A DNA stretch of 64,000 nucleotides from Bacillota bacterium (GCA_017577945.1 PKQS01000013.1:62001-126000), one strand, 5' to 3'; positions 10,049 through 17,872 are shown, counted from the first letter of the stretch. Numbers and translations: made by a program. The notes: generated by a model from the letters alone, not told the origin.

Positions 10049-11112
10049 CCGCCCGCGTGGGCGTGTTGTTGGAGCGGCGCACCCTGGAGCTGGCTCGGCG
10101 CGGCCTGCCGACGTATGAGCAGCTCGATCTGTACCGGGACATTGCCTTAAACGGCGGCGTTGAGGTCGTCCTGTTTTGTCTTGACGACTTGGACGCCGAA
10201 TCCCGCCAGGTGCGGGGCTACATCCCGACGCAACAGGGATGGAAGCGGGCCATCGTGCCGCTGCCGCCCGTCGTGCACAAACGCGTGCTTTTTCCGCCGT
10301 CCGTCGAGCGCGCGCTGAAACGGTGGCACGGGCGCGGCATCTTGTTCGTCAACCCGCCCATGATCAGCGACAAGGCCCGCATGCACAAGATACTGCTTCG
10401 TTCCCGGGCCGTGGCGGACCATTTGCCGCTGACGAACTGGTTCGACCCCGACTTGCTGGAGCGCTGGCTCGACAACGGCGTAACGGTCATCCTGAAGCCC
10501 CGGTTGGGGTCGGTGGGCAAGGGCGTCACCCGCCTCAAGCCGGTGGGCCGCCTTGTACTGGCCACCGACGAGTACGGCACGCGCGTCTTCACGCCTTCGT
10601 CGCTGCTGCGCCGCCTGAGGAACACCTTGGGTTCCCGGACGCATCTATTGCAGCAGTACATCCCCCTGGCCCGCTACCGCACGCGGCCCTTCGACTTGCG
10701 GGTGCCCGCCCAGCGCGACGCCGGCGGCCGGTGGGTCGTGGCGGGCGTCGTGGCCAAAGTGGCCGTGGGGCATCCCTTCCTGACGAACCTGGCGCAGGGC
10801 GGGCGGGCGCTGCCCGCCGCCGCCGTGCTGGCGGAGGCGTTTTCCGCGGAGCGGGCCACGAGCATTTTGGAGGACGTGCGCCATCTGGCCGTGGAGGCCG
10901 CGCAGGCGGTGGCGGCCCGTTTTCCCGAGGCGGCGGACCTGGGGCTGGACATCGGGGTGGATGAGCGAGGCAAGGCGTGGGTGATTGAAGTCAACGCCCG
11001 GGACCAGCGAATCACGTTCCTGCGGGCGGGCATGCACGACGCGCTGCGGGCCGTGTACGAGCAACCGCTGCGCTACTGCGCGGCCGTGGCCGCTGCGAGC
11101 GGCGGGAGGTGA
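10045..11112 (+). CDS. YheC/YheD-like ATP-grasp protein
   Basis: An ATP-grasp ligase-type protein of 355 residues. The nucleotide-binding lysine lies in VILKPRLGSVGKG, a second lobe carries QQYIPLARYRTRPFDLRV, and the metal-binding triad end is IEVN (E315-N317) after LGLDIGVDERGKAW. The N-terminal part (VGVLLERR, GWKRAIVPLPPVVHKR) matches the YheC/YheD family. YheC/D are associated with the spore coat in Bacillus; their reaction is not known. The GTG start is supported by GGAGGTGGGGA and the 4-base overlap with the upstream gene. Both neighbours are members of one paralogous family, so this protein probably acts with them. Confidence 0.85.
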   Translation: MTARVGVLLERRTLELARRGLPTYEQLDLYRDIALNGGVEVVLFCLDDLDAESRQVRGYIPTQQGWKRAIVPLPPVVHKRVLFPPSVERALKRWHGRGILFVNPPMISDKARMHKILLRSRAVADHLPLTNWFDPDLLERWLDNGVTVILKPRLGSVGKGVTRLKPVGRLVLATDEYGTRVFTPSSLLRRLRNTLGSRTHLLQQYIPLARYRTRPFDLRVPAQRDAGGRWVVAGVVAKVAVGHPFLTNLAQGGRALPAAAVLAEAFSAERATSILEDVRHLAVEAAQAVAARFPEAADLGLDIGVDERGKAWVIEVNARDQRITFLRAGMHDALRAVYEQPLRYCAAVAAASGGR

Positions 11113-11116
11113 GAGC

Positions 11117-11797
11117 ATGGACGGCCGGAAAGCCGATGCCGCGGAGCGAGAAGAAACGAAAGACCGGGGGAGGTGGCCTCTCCGGAAGGTCGCCATCGTG
11201 GGCGGCGGCCCGACGCGGCTGTACGCGCCCTATCACGACAAGAGCTGGGACATCTGGGCCTTTTCCAGCCGGGACTACAAATATCCCCGCATCACCCGCT
11301 GGTTCGAAATCCACCACCCCACCGACTTGCGCCAGCAGCTGGCGAGCCGCAAACTCGGGCGCCGCACCTTTGCGGACTACGTCAACTTCATGCGCAAGCT
11401 CCGGTGCCCGGTGTACATGCAAGCGCGGTACAAGTACATTCCCAACAGCGTGCGCTTCCCCATCGAGCGAGTGCTGGACGAGTTCGGCCGCTGTTTCACC
11501 AGCACCGCTTCGTACATGGTCGCGCTGGCGATGCTGGAGGGCTACAACGTGATCGGGTTGTGGGGCGTCAATCCACGGGGAAAGGAGTACGGCCCCCAGC
11601 GCGGGGCCCTGGAGTATTTGCTCAGCCTGGCCAGGCAGAAAGGCATCCGCGTGTACTTGCCGCGCGGCGTCAACTTGCGGCTCCGCGCCCACCCGGAACC
11701 GTACCGGACGCGCGTGCTCTACGCGTACGACTGGCGCTCGCCGGGCGCCTGGTGGCGCAGGAGAGTGCGGCTGCGGCTACGGATGCTGGGCCGCTGA
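11117..11797 (+). CDS. conserved protein, second 226-residue paralogue (phage-type Rossmann-like family)
   Basis: Paralogue of the protein at 9368: KVAIVGGGPTR, WDIWAFSS, RITRWFEIHHP, FGRCFTSTASYM, LEYLLSLARQKGIRVYLPRG and YDWRSP, with a basic C-terminal tail. The ATG at 11117 lies 4 bases after the ATP-grasp stop, with GGGAGGTGAG as ribosome site. Longer upstream in-frame codons lie inside the ATP-grasp gene and are rejected. Keeping two diverged copies on either side of one ATP-grasp gene suggests a heteromer or two related substrates. The function is unknown. Confidence 0.7.
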   Translation: MDGRKADAAEREETKDRGRWPLRKVAIVGGGPTRLYAPYHDKSWDIWAFSSRDYKYPRITRWFEIHHPTDLRQQLASRKLGRRTFADYVNFMRKLRCPVYMQARYKYIPNSVRFPIERVLDEFGRCFTSTASYMVALAMLEGYNVIGLWGVNPRGKEYGPQRGALEYLLSLARQKGIRVYLPRGVNLRLRAHPEPYRTRVLYAYDWRSPGAWWRRRVRLRLRMLGR

Positions 11798-11804
11798 CGC
11801 CGCG

Positions 11805-12527
11805 ATGAGAATGGTACGCTTGTTGCGGCGCCGGCGGTCCCGCATCGTTTACCGCATCAGGGGGCTGGTCCCGGGCAAGACCGCCGTCGTGAAATGCTAC
11901 GGCAACTGGCGCGACGCGGTGCCGGAGCGCAATATCATGCGCGCGTACGGGCAAGACCGGCGGCTGGTACGGCTGTATGCCTGGCGGGTGTGGGGCGGAA
12001 GGGGCTATTTGATCATGGAGTACGTCCCCGGCCCCACCGTCAACGAGCTGGTGCGGAAGATGGGGCCGCTGCCCCCCGAGCGGGTGGTCGCTCTGGCCAG
12101 CGACGTGCTGAAAGGCGTTGAGGCGCTGCACCGGCGCGGCATCATCCACGGCGACTTGCACGGCGACAACGTCATCGTCACGGACCTGGCGCGGGGGAAG
12201 ACGAAAATCATCGACTTCCAGCATGCCGTCAAGATGGATCGCTCGGGGACCGCGCGTGCCCGGCGGACGCTCCCCATCCCGCCGCCTCACCTGGCTCCCG
12301 AGACAAGGCAGCGCCGGATCGACCCGCGCTACGACATTTACGGCGTCGGCTTCCTCTGCGCCACCATGCTGGCCGGCGAGGCGGCCCGCACCCAGGCACA
12401 GCTGCGCCGCTGGCTGGCCAACGACTCGCCGCTGTGGCGCGTCATCGCGGTCGCCTTGGACCCCGACCCCGAGAACCGTTTTCCCTCGGCCGCGGCCATG
12501 AGGAGAGCGCTGCGCGCGGCAAACTAG
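11805..12527 (+). CDS. small Hanks-type protein kinase
   Basis: A compact eukaryotic-like kinase fold of 240 residues with no transmembrane or sensor domain. VAIK-like lysine is K30 (TAVVKCYG), and E41 is the likely partner glutamate. The catalytic loop is HGDLHGDN (H115, D117, N122), the magnesium loop is DFQ instead of DFG (137-139), and there is an APE motif (LAPE). The glycine-rich loop is not recognisable. The key K, D, N and D are present, so it is probably active. It starts 7 bases after the previous gene, hence the same operon. Its target is unknown; the ATP-grasp or paralogous proteins are candidates. Confidence 0.82.
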   Translation: MRMVRLLRRRRSRIVYRIRGLVPGKTAVVKCYGNWRDAVPERNIMRAYGQDRRLVRLYAWRVWGGRGYLIMEYVPGPTVNELVRKMGPLPPERVVALASDVLKGVEALHRRGIIHGDLHGDNVIVTDLARGKTKIIDFQHAVKMDRSGTARARRTLPIPPPHLAPETRQRRIDPRYDIYGVGFLCATMLAGEAARTQAQLRRWLANDSPLWRVIAVALDPDPENRFPSAAAMRRALRAAN

Positions 12528-12580
12528 CGCCTTCTTGTTTCCCTCGCGGCGAAAATTTCGTGCTTTTTTGTTTTCCTCGG

Positions 12581-12609
12581 TTGACACTGCCTTCCTCTCC
12601 CTATATGAT
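12581..12609 (+). promoter_or_regulatory. near-consensus sigma-A promoter of the DUF2089/yvl-like operon
   Basis: TTGACA (12581-12586), 17-base spacer, TATGAT (12604-12609). This is the best housekeeping promoter in the window. Transcription would start near 12616, about 20 bases before the ATG at 12637, with AAAAAGGA as ribosome site. The preceding T-rich, AT-rich stretch may also end transcription of the kinase operon. Confidence 0.85.
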
Positions 12610-12636
12610 TAAAGCAACACATAAAAAGGATGAAGG

Positions 12637-13050
12637 ATGGACATTGAATATTTCAAAGTCCCCCGGAAGGTGGTGCGTATGCAGAGACGGACCGTAGGGC
12701 GCTGCCCCGTTTGCGGCGGGCAGCTGGCCGTTCGGCGGCTCGAGTGCGAGAGCTGCGAGACCGTCATCGAGGGCCGCTTTACCCAGTCGCGGTTTGACCG
12801 GTTGACGCCGGAGCAGCAAGAGTTCGTGGAAGTGTTCTTGCTGGCCCGGGGGAACATCAAGGAAGTGGAGCGGGTACTGGGCATTTCGTATCCGACGGTG
12901 CGCAACCGGCTCGACGCCGTGCTGGAGGCCATGGGCCACAAGGTCGAGCGGGACGCGGGCGAAGCCGCCGGGCGCCGGGCCGAAGTGCTGGCGCGGCTCG
13001 ACCGCGGCGAGATTACGGTAGCGGAAGCCATCAAACTGCTGAGGGAGTGA
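12637..13050 (+). CDS. DUF2089-family zinc-ribbon/HTH protein
   Basis: A 137-residue DUF2089 protein. An N-terminal zinc ribbon (CPVCGG, then CESCE) is followed by a helix-turn-helix-like segment (NIKEVERVLGISYPTVRNRLD) and a C-terminal short helical motif (RLDRGEITVAEAIKLLRE). The last motif recurs in the next two proteins. The arrangement suggests a DNA-binding regulator of its own operon. It is first in the operon after the strong promoter, with AAAAAGGA ribosome site 6 bases before the ATG, and couples to the next gene across its stop codon. Confidence 0.85.
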   Translation: MDIEYFKVPRKVVRMQRRTVGRCPVCGGQLAVRRLECESCETVIEGRFTQSRFDRLTPEQQEFVEVFLLARGNIKEVERVLGISYPTVRNRLDAVLEAMGHKVERDAGEAAGRRAEVLARLDRGEITVAEAIKLLRE

Positions 13051-13055
13051 GTGCG

Positions 13056-14279
13056 GTGAAGGACGAGCGGATGCTCATCCTGCAGATGCTCCAGGAGGGC
13101 AAGATCACGGCCCAGGAAGCGTACGACCTTCTCGAAGCGCTGGCGCTCAGCGAGCAGGCGTCCCGCGACGGCGTGTCGGAAGTCTGGGACGAAGTGAAAA
13201 ACCGCGTCGAGCGGGCCAGCAAGCTGGTGGAGGAGCAGGCCGAGAAGCTGCGGGAGAAGATCACCGAAAGCTATGAACAGGCACGCGAGCGCCTGCAGGC
13301 GGCGCGCGAGAAGGCCGCTGCGGGCTCCGCGGCCGTGGAGGGCATCGAGGACGTCGTCATCTCGGTGGAAAGGGGCCTGGCGCAGTTCGCCAAGGAGCTG
13401 CCGCAGGCGCTGGAGCGGCTCCTTTCTTTGGGCTTGAGCATCGGGCCGGGCCACACGGTGGAGAACGTGTACGAAGGCTCCTTCGGCGAAGGCGTGCAAG
13501 AAGCCAGAGTCGCCGTGCAGACGCACAACGGCTCGGTCCGGTGGGAGGCGTGGGACCAGCCCGGCTACAAAGTGGTCGTGACCAGCCGAGTGCGGGCCGA
13601 AAGCGAAGAAGCGGCGCGCGAGCGCGCGGCGCGGTTCGTGCACTGGCAGGCCGGCGATGATGGTTTTCGTCTCTCCACGGAGGATCGCTCGGACCTCAGC
13701 TCGTCGGTGACGGTATGGCTGCCCAAGTCCGTCCGCTTCCGATTGGAGACCGAGACCCGCAACGGCTCCGTGCGCGCGGCGGGCCTGAGCCTTACGTCAG
13801 CCGAATTGCGCACCCTCAACGGCGGCATCCGGCTGGAAGACGTGGAGGCCGACGAGCTGCAGGCGTTCACCGTCAACGGCGGCATGCGCATCGAAGGAGC
13901 CATCGGCAAGCTGGAAGGCGAGACGACCAACGGCTCCATCGACGCGCGGCTGTCCGGCAAGCGCCGCGACGGCTCCGTTCTCCCGCGGGCCGAGTGGGAG
14001 CTGGAGACGACCAACGGATCGGTGCGGGTGCGCCTGCCGGAAGGCGCCGACATCGGCTACGCCGTGGACCTGAAGACGGTCAACGGCCGCATCCGGACGG
14101 CGTTGCCGGGCTTTGAGACCATGTCCGTGCGCGGCGCGGGCCGCAAAGTGGTGTGGCGCTCGGAAGGCGCAGAATCCAAGCCGCGGCGCATCGAGCTGAC
14201 GGCGGAAACCGTGCACGGCTCCATCGTCGTGGAGGTCGATGACGTCGTTGACCAGGCGCGGCCCGGCGCGGACGCGTAG
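13056..14279 (+). CDS. YvlB/LiaX-like protein with DUF4097 beta-solenoid
   Basis: Residues 1-35 form the short helical SHOCT-like motif (MLQEGKITAQEAYDLLEAL). Residues about 45-100 are charged and amphipathic, probably coiled coil. The remainder is a DUF4097 beta-solenoid with at least eight spaced turns of the type NGSVR/NGGIR/HGSIV. Homologues such as B. subtilis YvlB and enterococcal LiaX belong to envelope-stress systems. No signal peptide is visible. GTG at 13056 is favoured because GAGGGAG lies 8 bases upstream and the next gene starts with the same VxDER pattern; GTG at 13047, overlapping the previous stop, is the alternative. Confidence 0.83.
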   Translation: MKDERMLILQMLQEGKITAQEAYDLLEALALSEQASRDGVSEVWDEVKNRVERASKLVEEQAEKLREKITESYEQARERLQAAREKAAAGSAAVEGIEDVVISVERGLAQFAKELPQALERLLSLGLSIGPGHTVENVYEGSFGEGVQEARVAVQTHNGSVRWEAWDQPGYKVVVTSRVRAESEEAARERAARFVHWQAGDDGFRLSTEDRSDLSSSVTVWLPKSVRFRLETETRNGSVRAAGLSLTSAELRTLNGGIRLEDVEADELQAFTVNGGMRIEGAIGKLEGETTNGSIDARLSGKRRDGSVLPRAEWELETTNGSVRVRLPEGADIGYAVDLKTVNGRIRTALPGFETMSVRGAGRKVVWRSEGAESKPRRIELTAETVHGSIVVEVDDVVDQARPGADA

Positions 14280-14308
14280 CACGCGGCGCCGGCTCGGGGG
14301 GATCGGAC

Positions 14309-14662
14309 GTGAACGACGAACGGCTGCAAATCCTGCGCATGGTTGAGGAAGGCAAAATCACCGCCCAGGAAGCCATCAAGCTGCTGGAAGCCCTGGGCGG
14401 CGGCGGGAGCTCGGCGCCGGGACGGCGGAATCGCTTCGTGCGCATCAAGATCATCGATGAAGGCAAAACAAAGGTCAACGTCAACTTGCCGCTGGATCTG
14501 GCGCGCGTGGTGCTGAAGTTCGTGCCACAAACCGCGCTGGCGAACACGAGCGGGCAGCCCATCGACTGGGAGGCGCTGATGCGGCTGCTGGAGGAGGGCG
14601 CGGAAGGAAAGCTGGTGGACATCGAGGACGACAACACGAAAGTGGAGGTTTACGTGGAGTGA
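14309..14662 (+). CDS. small protein with SHOCT-like N-terminal motif
   Basis: A 117-residue protein that starts with almost the same helix pair as its neighbour (NDERLQILRMVEEGKITAQE, then AIKLLEAL). A second domain follows (FVRIKIIDEGKTKVNVNLPL and DWEALMRLLEEGAEGKLVDIED). This resembles the YvlB/LiaX N-terminal family without the beta-solenoid. The GTG start follows GGGGGG. Its stop overlaps the following start (GTGA), so it is co-translated with the next gene. The precise role is unknown; a cytoplasmic partner of the LiaX-like protein is likely. Confidence 0.75.
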   Translation: MNDERLQILRMVEEGKITAQEAIKLLEALGGGGSSAPGRRNRFVRIKIIDEGKTKVNVNLPLDLARVVLKFVPQTALANTSGQPIDWEALMRLLEEGAEGKLVDIEDDNTKVEVYVE

Positions 14663-15003
14663 AAGTCCCCGCCAGTTTCCTCCTCGTCCGCGTTCGACTG
14701 CGCCGCTGGAAGTTCGGCTTGTATTTTCCTTTGCCTCTCTTTGTGCTGGAGGATGCGGCGGAGGCCGGCGCCTTGCTGGCCTCCGCCGGCGTGCGGTTGA
14801 GCCGCTGGCTGGGCCGCCGCAGCGTGGAGCCGCCGGGCCGCAACGCTTGGCCGGTCCGCCTGGCACTGGGGGGCCGCCCGGAGGAGTGGGAACGAGCGGT
14901 GTACATGCCCCTGGCGGTCGTGCGGGCGCTGCGCGCCTGCGGGCGCGTGACCATCGCGGACGTGCAGGCCGGCGACGCGGACGTGACTGTGCAGCTCGTG
15001 TGA
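14659..15003 (+). CDS. conserved hypothetical protein in yvl-like operon
   Basis: A basic 114-residue protein of unknown function. The start (VPASFLLVRVRLRRWKFGLYFPLPLFVLED) is hydrophobic and may contact the membrane, but it is not a clear signal peptide. The GTG start overlaps the previous stop by 4 bases, and AAGGAGGA for the next gene begins at its own stop. Operon position between the SHOCT-like protein and the YvlD-like membrane protein ties it to the same envelope function. Confidence 0.6.
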   Translation: MKVPASFLLVRVRLRRWKFGLYFPLPLFVLEDAAEAGALLASAGVRLSRWLGRRSVEPPGRNAWPVRLALGGRPEEWERAVYMPLAVVRALRACGRVTIADVQAGDADVTVQLV

Positions 15004-15016
15004 AGGAGGAATCGTC

Positions 15017-15382
15017 GTGCCCAGGTGGGTGTTTCGCTGGCTCGTCAACGCCCTGGCGCTTCTGGCCGCGGCGGCGCTGCTGCGGGGGGTGCGGGTGGAC
15101 ACGGCGTTGGCCGGCTTCGTCGCGGCCGGGCTGCTCGGCGTCGTCAACGTCTCCATCCGGCCGGTGCTGATCTTGGCCACGCTTCCCATCAACGTGCTGA
15201 CCTTAGGTTTGTTTACATTTGTAATCAATGCCCTTATGCTGATGTTGGTAGCCTGGCTGGTGCCGGGCTTCGACATCGACGGATTTTGGTGGAGCGTCGC
15301 GGCGGCGCTGGTGCTGTCCGTCGTCAACACCGTCGTCACGTGGCTGACGCCGCGGCACTGGACGGGACGGTACTACTACTGA
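15017..15382 (+). CDS. YvlD-like membrane protein (phage holin family 4 / DUF360-type)
   Basis: A 121-residue protein with four hydrophobic helices. Typical family pieces are VDTALAGFVAAGLLGVVN, NVLTLGLFTFVINALML and the C-terminal VVNTVV. B. subtilis YvlD is encoded beside YvlB, the same pairing as here. The GTG start has AAGGAGGA 7 bases upstream. It is the last gene of the operon. A role in cell-envelope stress is inferred from context; no holin activity is implied. Confidence 0.85.
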   Translation: MPRWVFRWLVNALALLAAAALLRGVRVDTALAGFVAAGLLGVVNVSIRPVLILATLPINVLTLGLFTFVINALMLMLVAWLVPGFDIDGFWWSVAAALVLSVVNTVVTWLTPRHWTGRYYY

Positions 15383-15401
15383 GCGGGGCGGAAAGCCGCG
15401 C

Positions 15402-15475
15402 AGCCCCTTCCGGTGGCCGGGGCGCCGCTCGCTGGTTCGCCAGCCGCCGGGCGCTCGCCGGAAGCGTAAGGGGCT
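15402..15475 (+). other. structured RNA element between yvlD-like gene and Cof phosphatase
   Basis: AGCCCCTT (402-409) pairs with AAGGGGCT (468-475), continued by CCGG/CCGG. Inside lies GCTGG-TTCG-CCAGC (15431-15444), a hairpin with a stable UUCG tetraloop. The element ends 10 bases before the ATG at 15486. It could be a terminator lacking a good U-tract or a structured 5' leader. No known riboswitch consensus was recognised. Confidence 0.4.
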
Positions 15476-15485
15476 TTGTGGCTTC

Positions 15486-16289
15486 ATGCGGAAGGACATT
15501 CGCTTGGTCGCCATCGACCTCGACGACACGCTGTTGCGGGATGACCTGACCATCGCCCCCGGGGCGAAAGAAGCCATTCGGAAAGCGCAGCAGAAAGGCG
15601 TCACGGTGGTGCTGGCCACGGGCCGCATGTTCCCGGCGGCGCTGCCCTTCGCGCAGGAGCTGGGGCTGACCGGCCCACTCATCACGTACAACGGCGCCCT
15701 CATCCGCACGGCGGCGGGCGAAACGTGGTGGCACCGGCCCGTGTCACGCGAGCTCGCGCTGGAAATTTTGGACTTCGGCGCGGCCGCCGGCTGGACGGTG
15801 CAGTGCTATTGCGACGACCGGTTGTATGTCCGGCAGATCAACGACGATGTGAAATATTACCTGGAAATTGCTCGCGTGCCCGTGCAGGAATGTCCCGACA
15901 TGCGGGCGCTGCTCTCGGAAAGGCTGTCGACGAAGCTGCTTTCCATCGGCTCGCCCGAGGAGATCGTGCGGCGGGCGGAGTCGCTGCGGCAAGCGTTCGC
16001 CGGGCGGCTGACGATTACCATCTCGAAGCCCCGCTTCGTGGAGATGCTGGCGGCGGGCGTGTCGAAAGCGGCTGCGCTGGCGGAAGTGGCCCGGCGGCTC
16101 CACGTGCCGCGGGAGCAAGTGATGGCCATCGGCGACAGCTTCAACGACCTGGACATGATTCAGTGGGCGGGCGTCGGCGTGGCCATGGGCAATGCGCCGG
16201 ACGCGGTCAAAGAGCTGGCGGACTGCGTGGTCGGCACCAACATGGAAGAGGGCGTGGCGGAGGCGTTCGAGCGCTTCGTCTTCGCGTAA
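15486..16289 (+). CDS. Cof-type HAD-superfamily hydrolase
   Basis: A 267-residue phosphatase of the Cof/YxeH type (HAD IIB), which dephosphorylates sugar phosphates or cofactor phosphates. Motif I is DLDDTLLRDD near residue 11, motif II is ATGR, and motif IV is GDSFNDLDM near 220; the cap insertion lies between. The C-terminus (GVAMGNAPDAVKELAD) is typical. The ATG at 15486 fits the family start; no strong ribosome site is visible because the structured element ends just upstream. The substrate cannot be predicted. A terminator follows. Confidence 0.9.
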   Translation: MRKDIRLVAIDLDDTLLRDDLTIAPGAKEAIRKAQQKGVTVVLATGRMFPAALPFAQELGLTGPLITYNGALIRTAAGETWWHRPVSRELALEILDFGAAAGWTVQCYCDDRLYVRQINDDVKYYLEIARVPVQECPDMRALLSERLSTKLLSIGSPEEIVRRAESLRQAFAGRLTITISKPRFVEMLAAGVSKAAALAEVARRLHVPREQVMAIGDSFNDLDMIQWAGVGVAMGNAPDAVKELADCVVGTNMEEGVAEAFERFVFA

Positions 16290-16300
16290 AAATTTGGATC

Positions 16301-16330
16301 AAGCGGCCGCAGGGCCGCTTCATTTGTATT
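16301..16330 (+). terminator. intrinsic terminator after Cof phosphatase
   Basis: AAGCGGCC-GCAG-GGCCGCTT is a perfect 8-bp stem with a 4-base loop (16301-16320), followed by the T-rich CATTTGTATTT. It lies 12 bases after the stop codon. Confidence 0.75.
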
Positions 16331-16436
16331 TGCTGAAGGGGACGGTTGTCAGGAGGAAAATCGGGCTTTTGTTTGGAAGTTCGGAATCAGAAGGCTGGTT
16401 TTTCGCCAGCTCCTCTTACCGGGAGGGAGCTATGCC

Positions 16437-17546
16437 TTGGCGAAAGTCGTCTTAGAGAATGTCAGTAAGCACTTCGGCGACGTCGTCGCAGTCAACAACG
16501 TGAGCCTTGAGATTAAGGACGAAGAGTTCGTGGTCCTCGTGGGTCCCTCGGGCTGCGGCAAGTCCACGCTGCTGCGCATGATTGCGGGCCTCGAGGAAGT
16601 CACGAGCGGCAAAATTTACATCGGCGACCGGCTGGTGAACGACGTTCCGCCGAAGGACCGGGACATCGCCATGGTGTTCCAGAATTACGCCCTGTACCCG
16701 CATATGAACGTATATGACAACATGGCGTTTGGCCTCAAACTGCGGAAAGTTCCGAAAGCCGAAATTGACCGGCGGGTACGGGAAGCGGCGGCCATCCTCG
16801 GTATCGAGGATTTGCTGTTCCGGAAGCCGCGGCAGCTGTCCGGCGGCCAGCGCCAGCGGGTCGCGGTGGGCCGCGCCATCGTGCGGGAGCCGAAGGCGTT
16901 CCTGATGGACGAGCCGCTGTCCAACCTGGACGCCAAGCTGCGCGTGCAGATGCGGGCCGAGCTGAGCCAGCTGCACAACCGCCTGAGGACGACGACCATC
17001 TACGTAACCCACGACCAGGTCGAGGCCATGACGATGGGCGACCGCATCGTAGTGCTCAAGGACGGCGTCGTTCAGCAGGTGGGCCCGCCGCTGGAAATTT
17101 ACGAGAATCCGGACAACCTGTTCGTCGCCGGCTTCATCGGCAGCCCGTCCATGAACTTCATGAAGGGCGTGCTCAAGCGCGAAGACGATCGCTACGTGGT
17201 GGACTGCGGCGCGTTCCGCGTGACGGTGCCCGAGTCGAAGCTGCAGCAGCGTCCGGGCATCAAGGCGCACGTTGACAAGCCGGTCATCTTCGGCATCCGC
17301 CCGGAAGACGTCGCCGACGCGCAGCTGGTGCCCGAGGAGCAGCGGAAGGAACCCGTTGTGGCTACGGTTATCGTCACCGAGCCGATGGGGTCCGAGGTGT
17401 ACGTGCACTTCCAGGCCGGCGAGCACCGGTTCATCGGCCGCCTGGCCCCCCATACCCATGCGCGTCCGGGGATGCAGTACGCCGTCGTGTTCAACATGAA
17501 CAAGATGCACCTGTTCGACCCCGTGACGGAGAAGGCCATTCGGTAA
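16437..17546 (+). CDS. MsmX/UgpC-type sugar ABC transporter ATPase, orphan
   Basis: A 369-residue ATP-binding protein that energises importers for carbohydrates or glycerol-3-phosphate. Walker A is GPSGCGKST, the signature is [14 protein letters not shown], Walker B is [12 protein letters not shown], and the H-loop is THDQVEAM. The C-terminal TOBE-like domain (IFGIRPEDV) marks the MsmX/UgpC/MalK class. The TTG start is chosen because GGGAGGGA lies 6 bases upstream. No permease or binding protein is nearby, so it probably serves several importers, as MsmX does in Bacillus. It sits alone between terminators. Confidence 0.93.
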   Translation: MAKVVLENVSKHFGDVVAVNNVSLEIKDEEFVVLVGPSGCGKSTLLRMIAGLEEVTSGKIYIGDRLVNDVPPKDRDIAMVFQNYALYPHMNVYDNMAFGLKLRKVPKAEIDRRVREAAAILGIEDLLFRKPRQLSGGQRQRVAVGRAIVREPKAFLMDEPLSNLDAKLRVQMRAELSQLHNRLRTTTIYVTHDQVEAMTMGDRIVVLKDGVVQQVGPPLEIYENPDNLFVAGFIGSPSMNFMKGVLKREDDRYVVDCGAFRVTVPESKLQQRPGIKAHVDKPVIFGIRPEDVADAQLVPEEQRKEPVVATVIVTEPMGSEVYVHFQAGEHRFIGRLAPHTHARPGMQYAVVFNMNKMHLFDPVTEKAIR

Positions 17547-17550
17547 CCGG

Positions 17551-17571
17551 TGGCGGTTGGCAGCGCCGCCA
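17551..17571 (+). terminator. hairpin after msmX-like gene
   Basis: TGGCGG and CCGCCA form a 6-bp stem around a 9-base loop, 4 bases after the stop codon. Only GTTATTA follows, so termination is probably weak. Confidence 0.4.
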
Positions 17572-17843
17572 GTTATTACAGGCGGTTACGCTGAAGGATC
17601 CCTGTATGCTTCGTAGAAATGTGTCGGCGAGAAGTCGCAAGGCGCGCTGTCCGGCGGGCGGGAACAGCCCGGCAGGTGAGGAAGCTTGACGCAAGAGAAG
17701 GGGCGCAGCGGACGGCTCGCCGACGCACCATGACAATTGGATAGCAGATTGGAGTGCTTGTTCCGGGCGGGCGACGGAATCGCCGGCCCGGCGGACTGAG
17801 ACGGCCCAAAGAGGCCACTGAAAGGTCCGAAACAGGTCAAGGA

Positions 17844-17872
17844 GGGCTCGCCGCAAGGCGCAGCCCTTTTTT
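17844..17872 (+). terminator. strong intrinsic terminator within the intergenic stretch
   Basis: GGGCT-CGCC-GCAA-GGCG-C-AGCCC forms a nine-pair stem with one bulged base and a GCAA tetraloop, followed by TTTTTT. It lies 300 bases after the nearest + strand stop codon, so it may end a separate non-coding transcript. Confidence 0.8.

Noticed and set aside
9368..11797. Integrated phage remnant, because the twin proteins resemble a phage-associated family
   Set aside because: No integrase, terminase, capsid or attachment repeats are visible, and the base composition matches the surroundings.
15017..15382. Prophage holin
   Set aside because: The family name refers to a phage holin, but the operon matches chromosomal yvl-type envelope genes and no other phage structural genes are near.
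17790..17870. Cobalamin riboswitch, suggested by GCCACTG before the terminator
   Set aside because: The B12-box pattern (AGYCAGGAGACCTGCC) and the upstream conserved core are absent.
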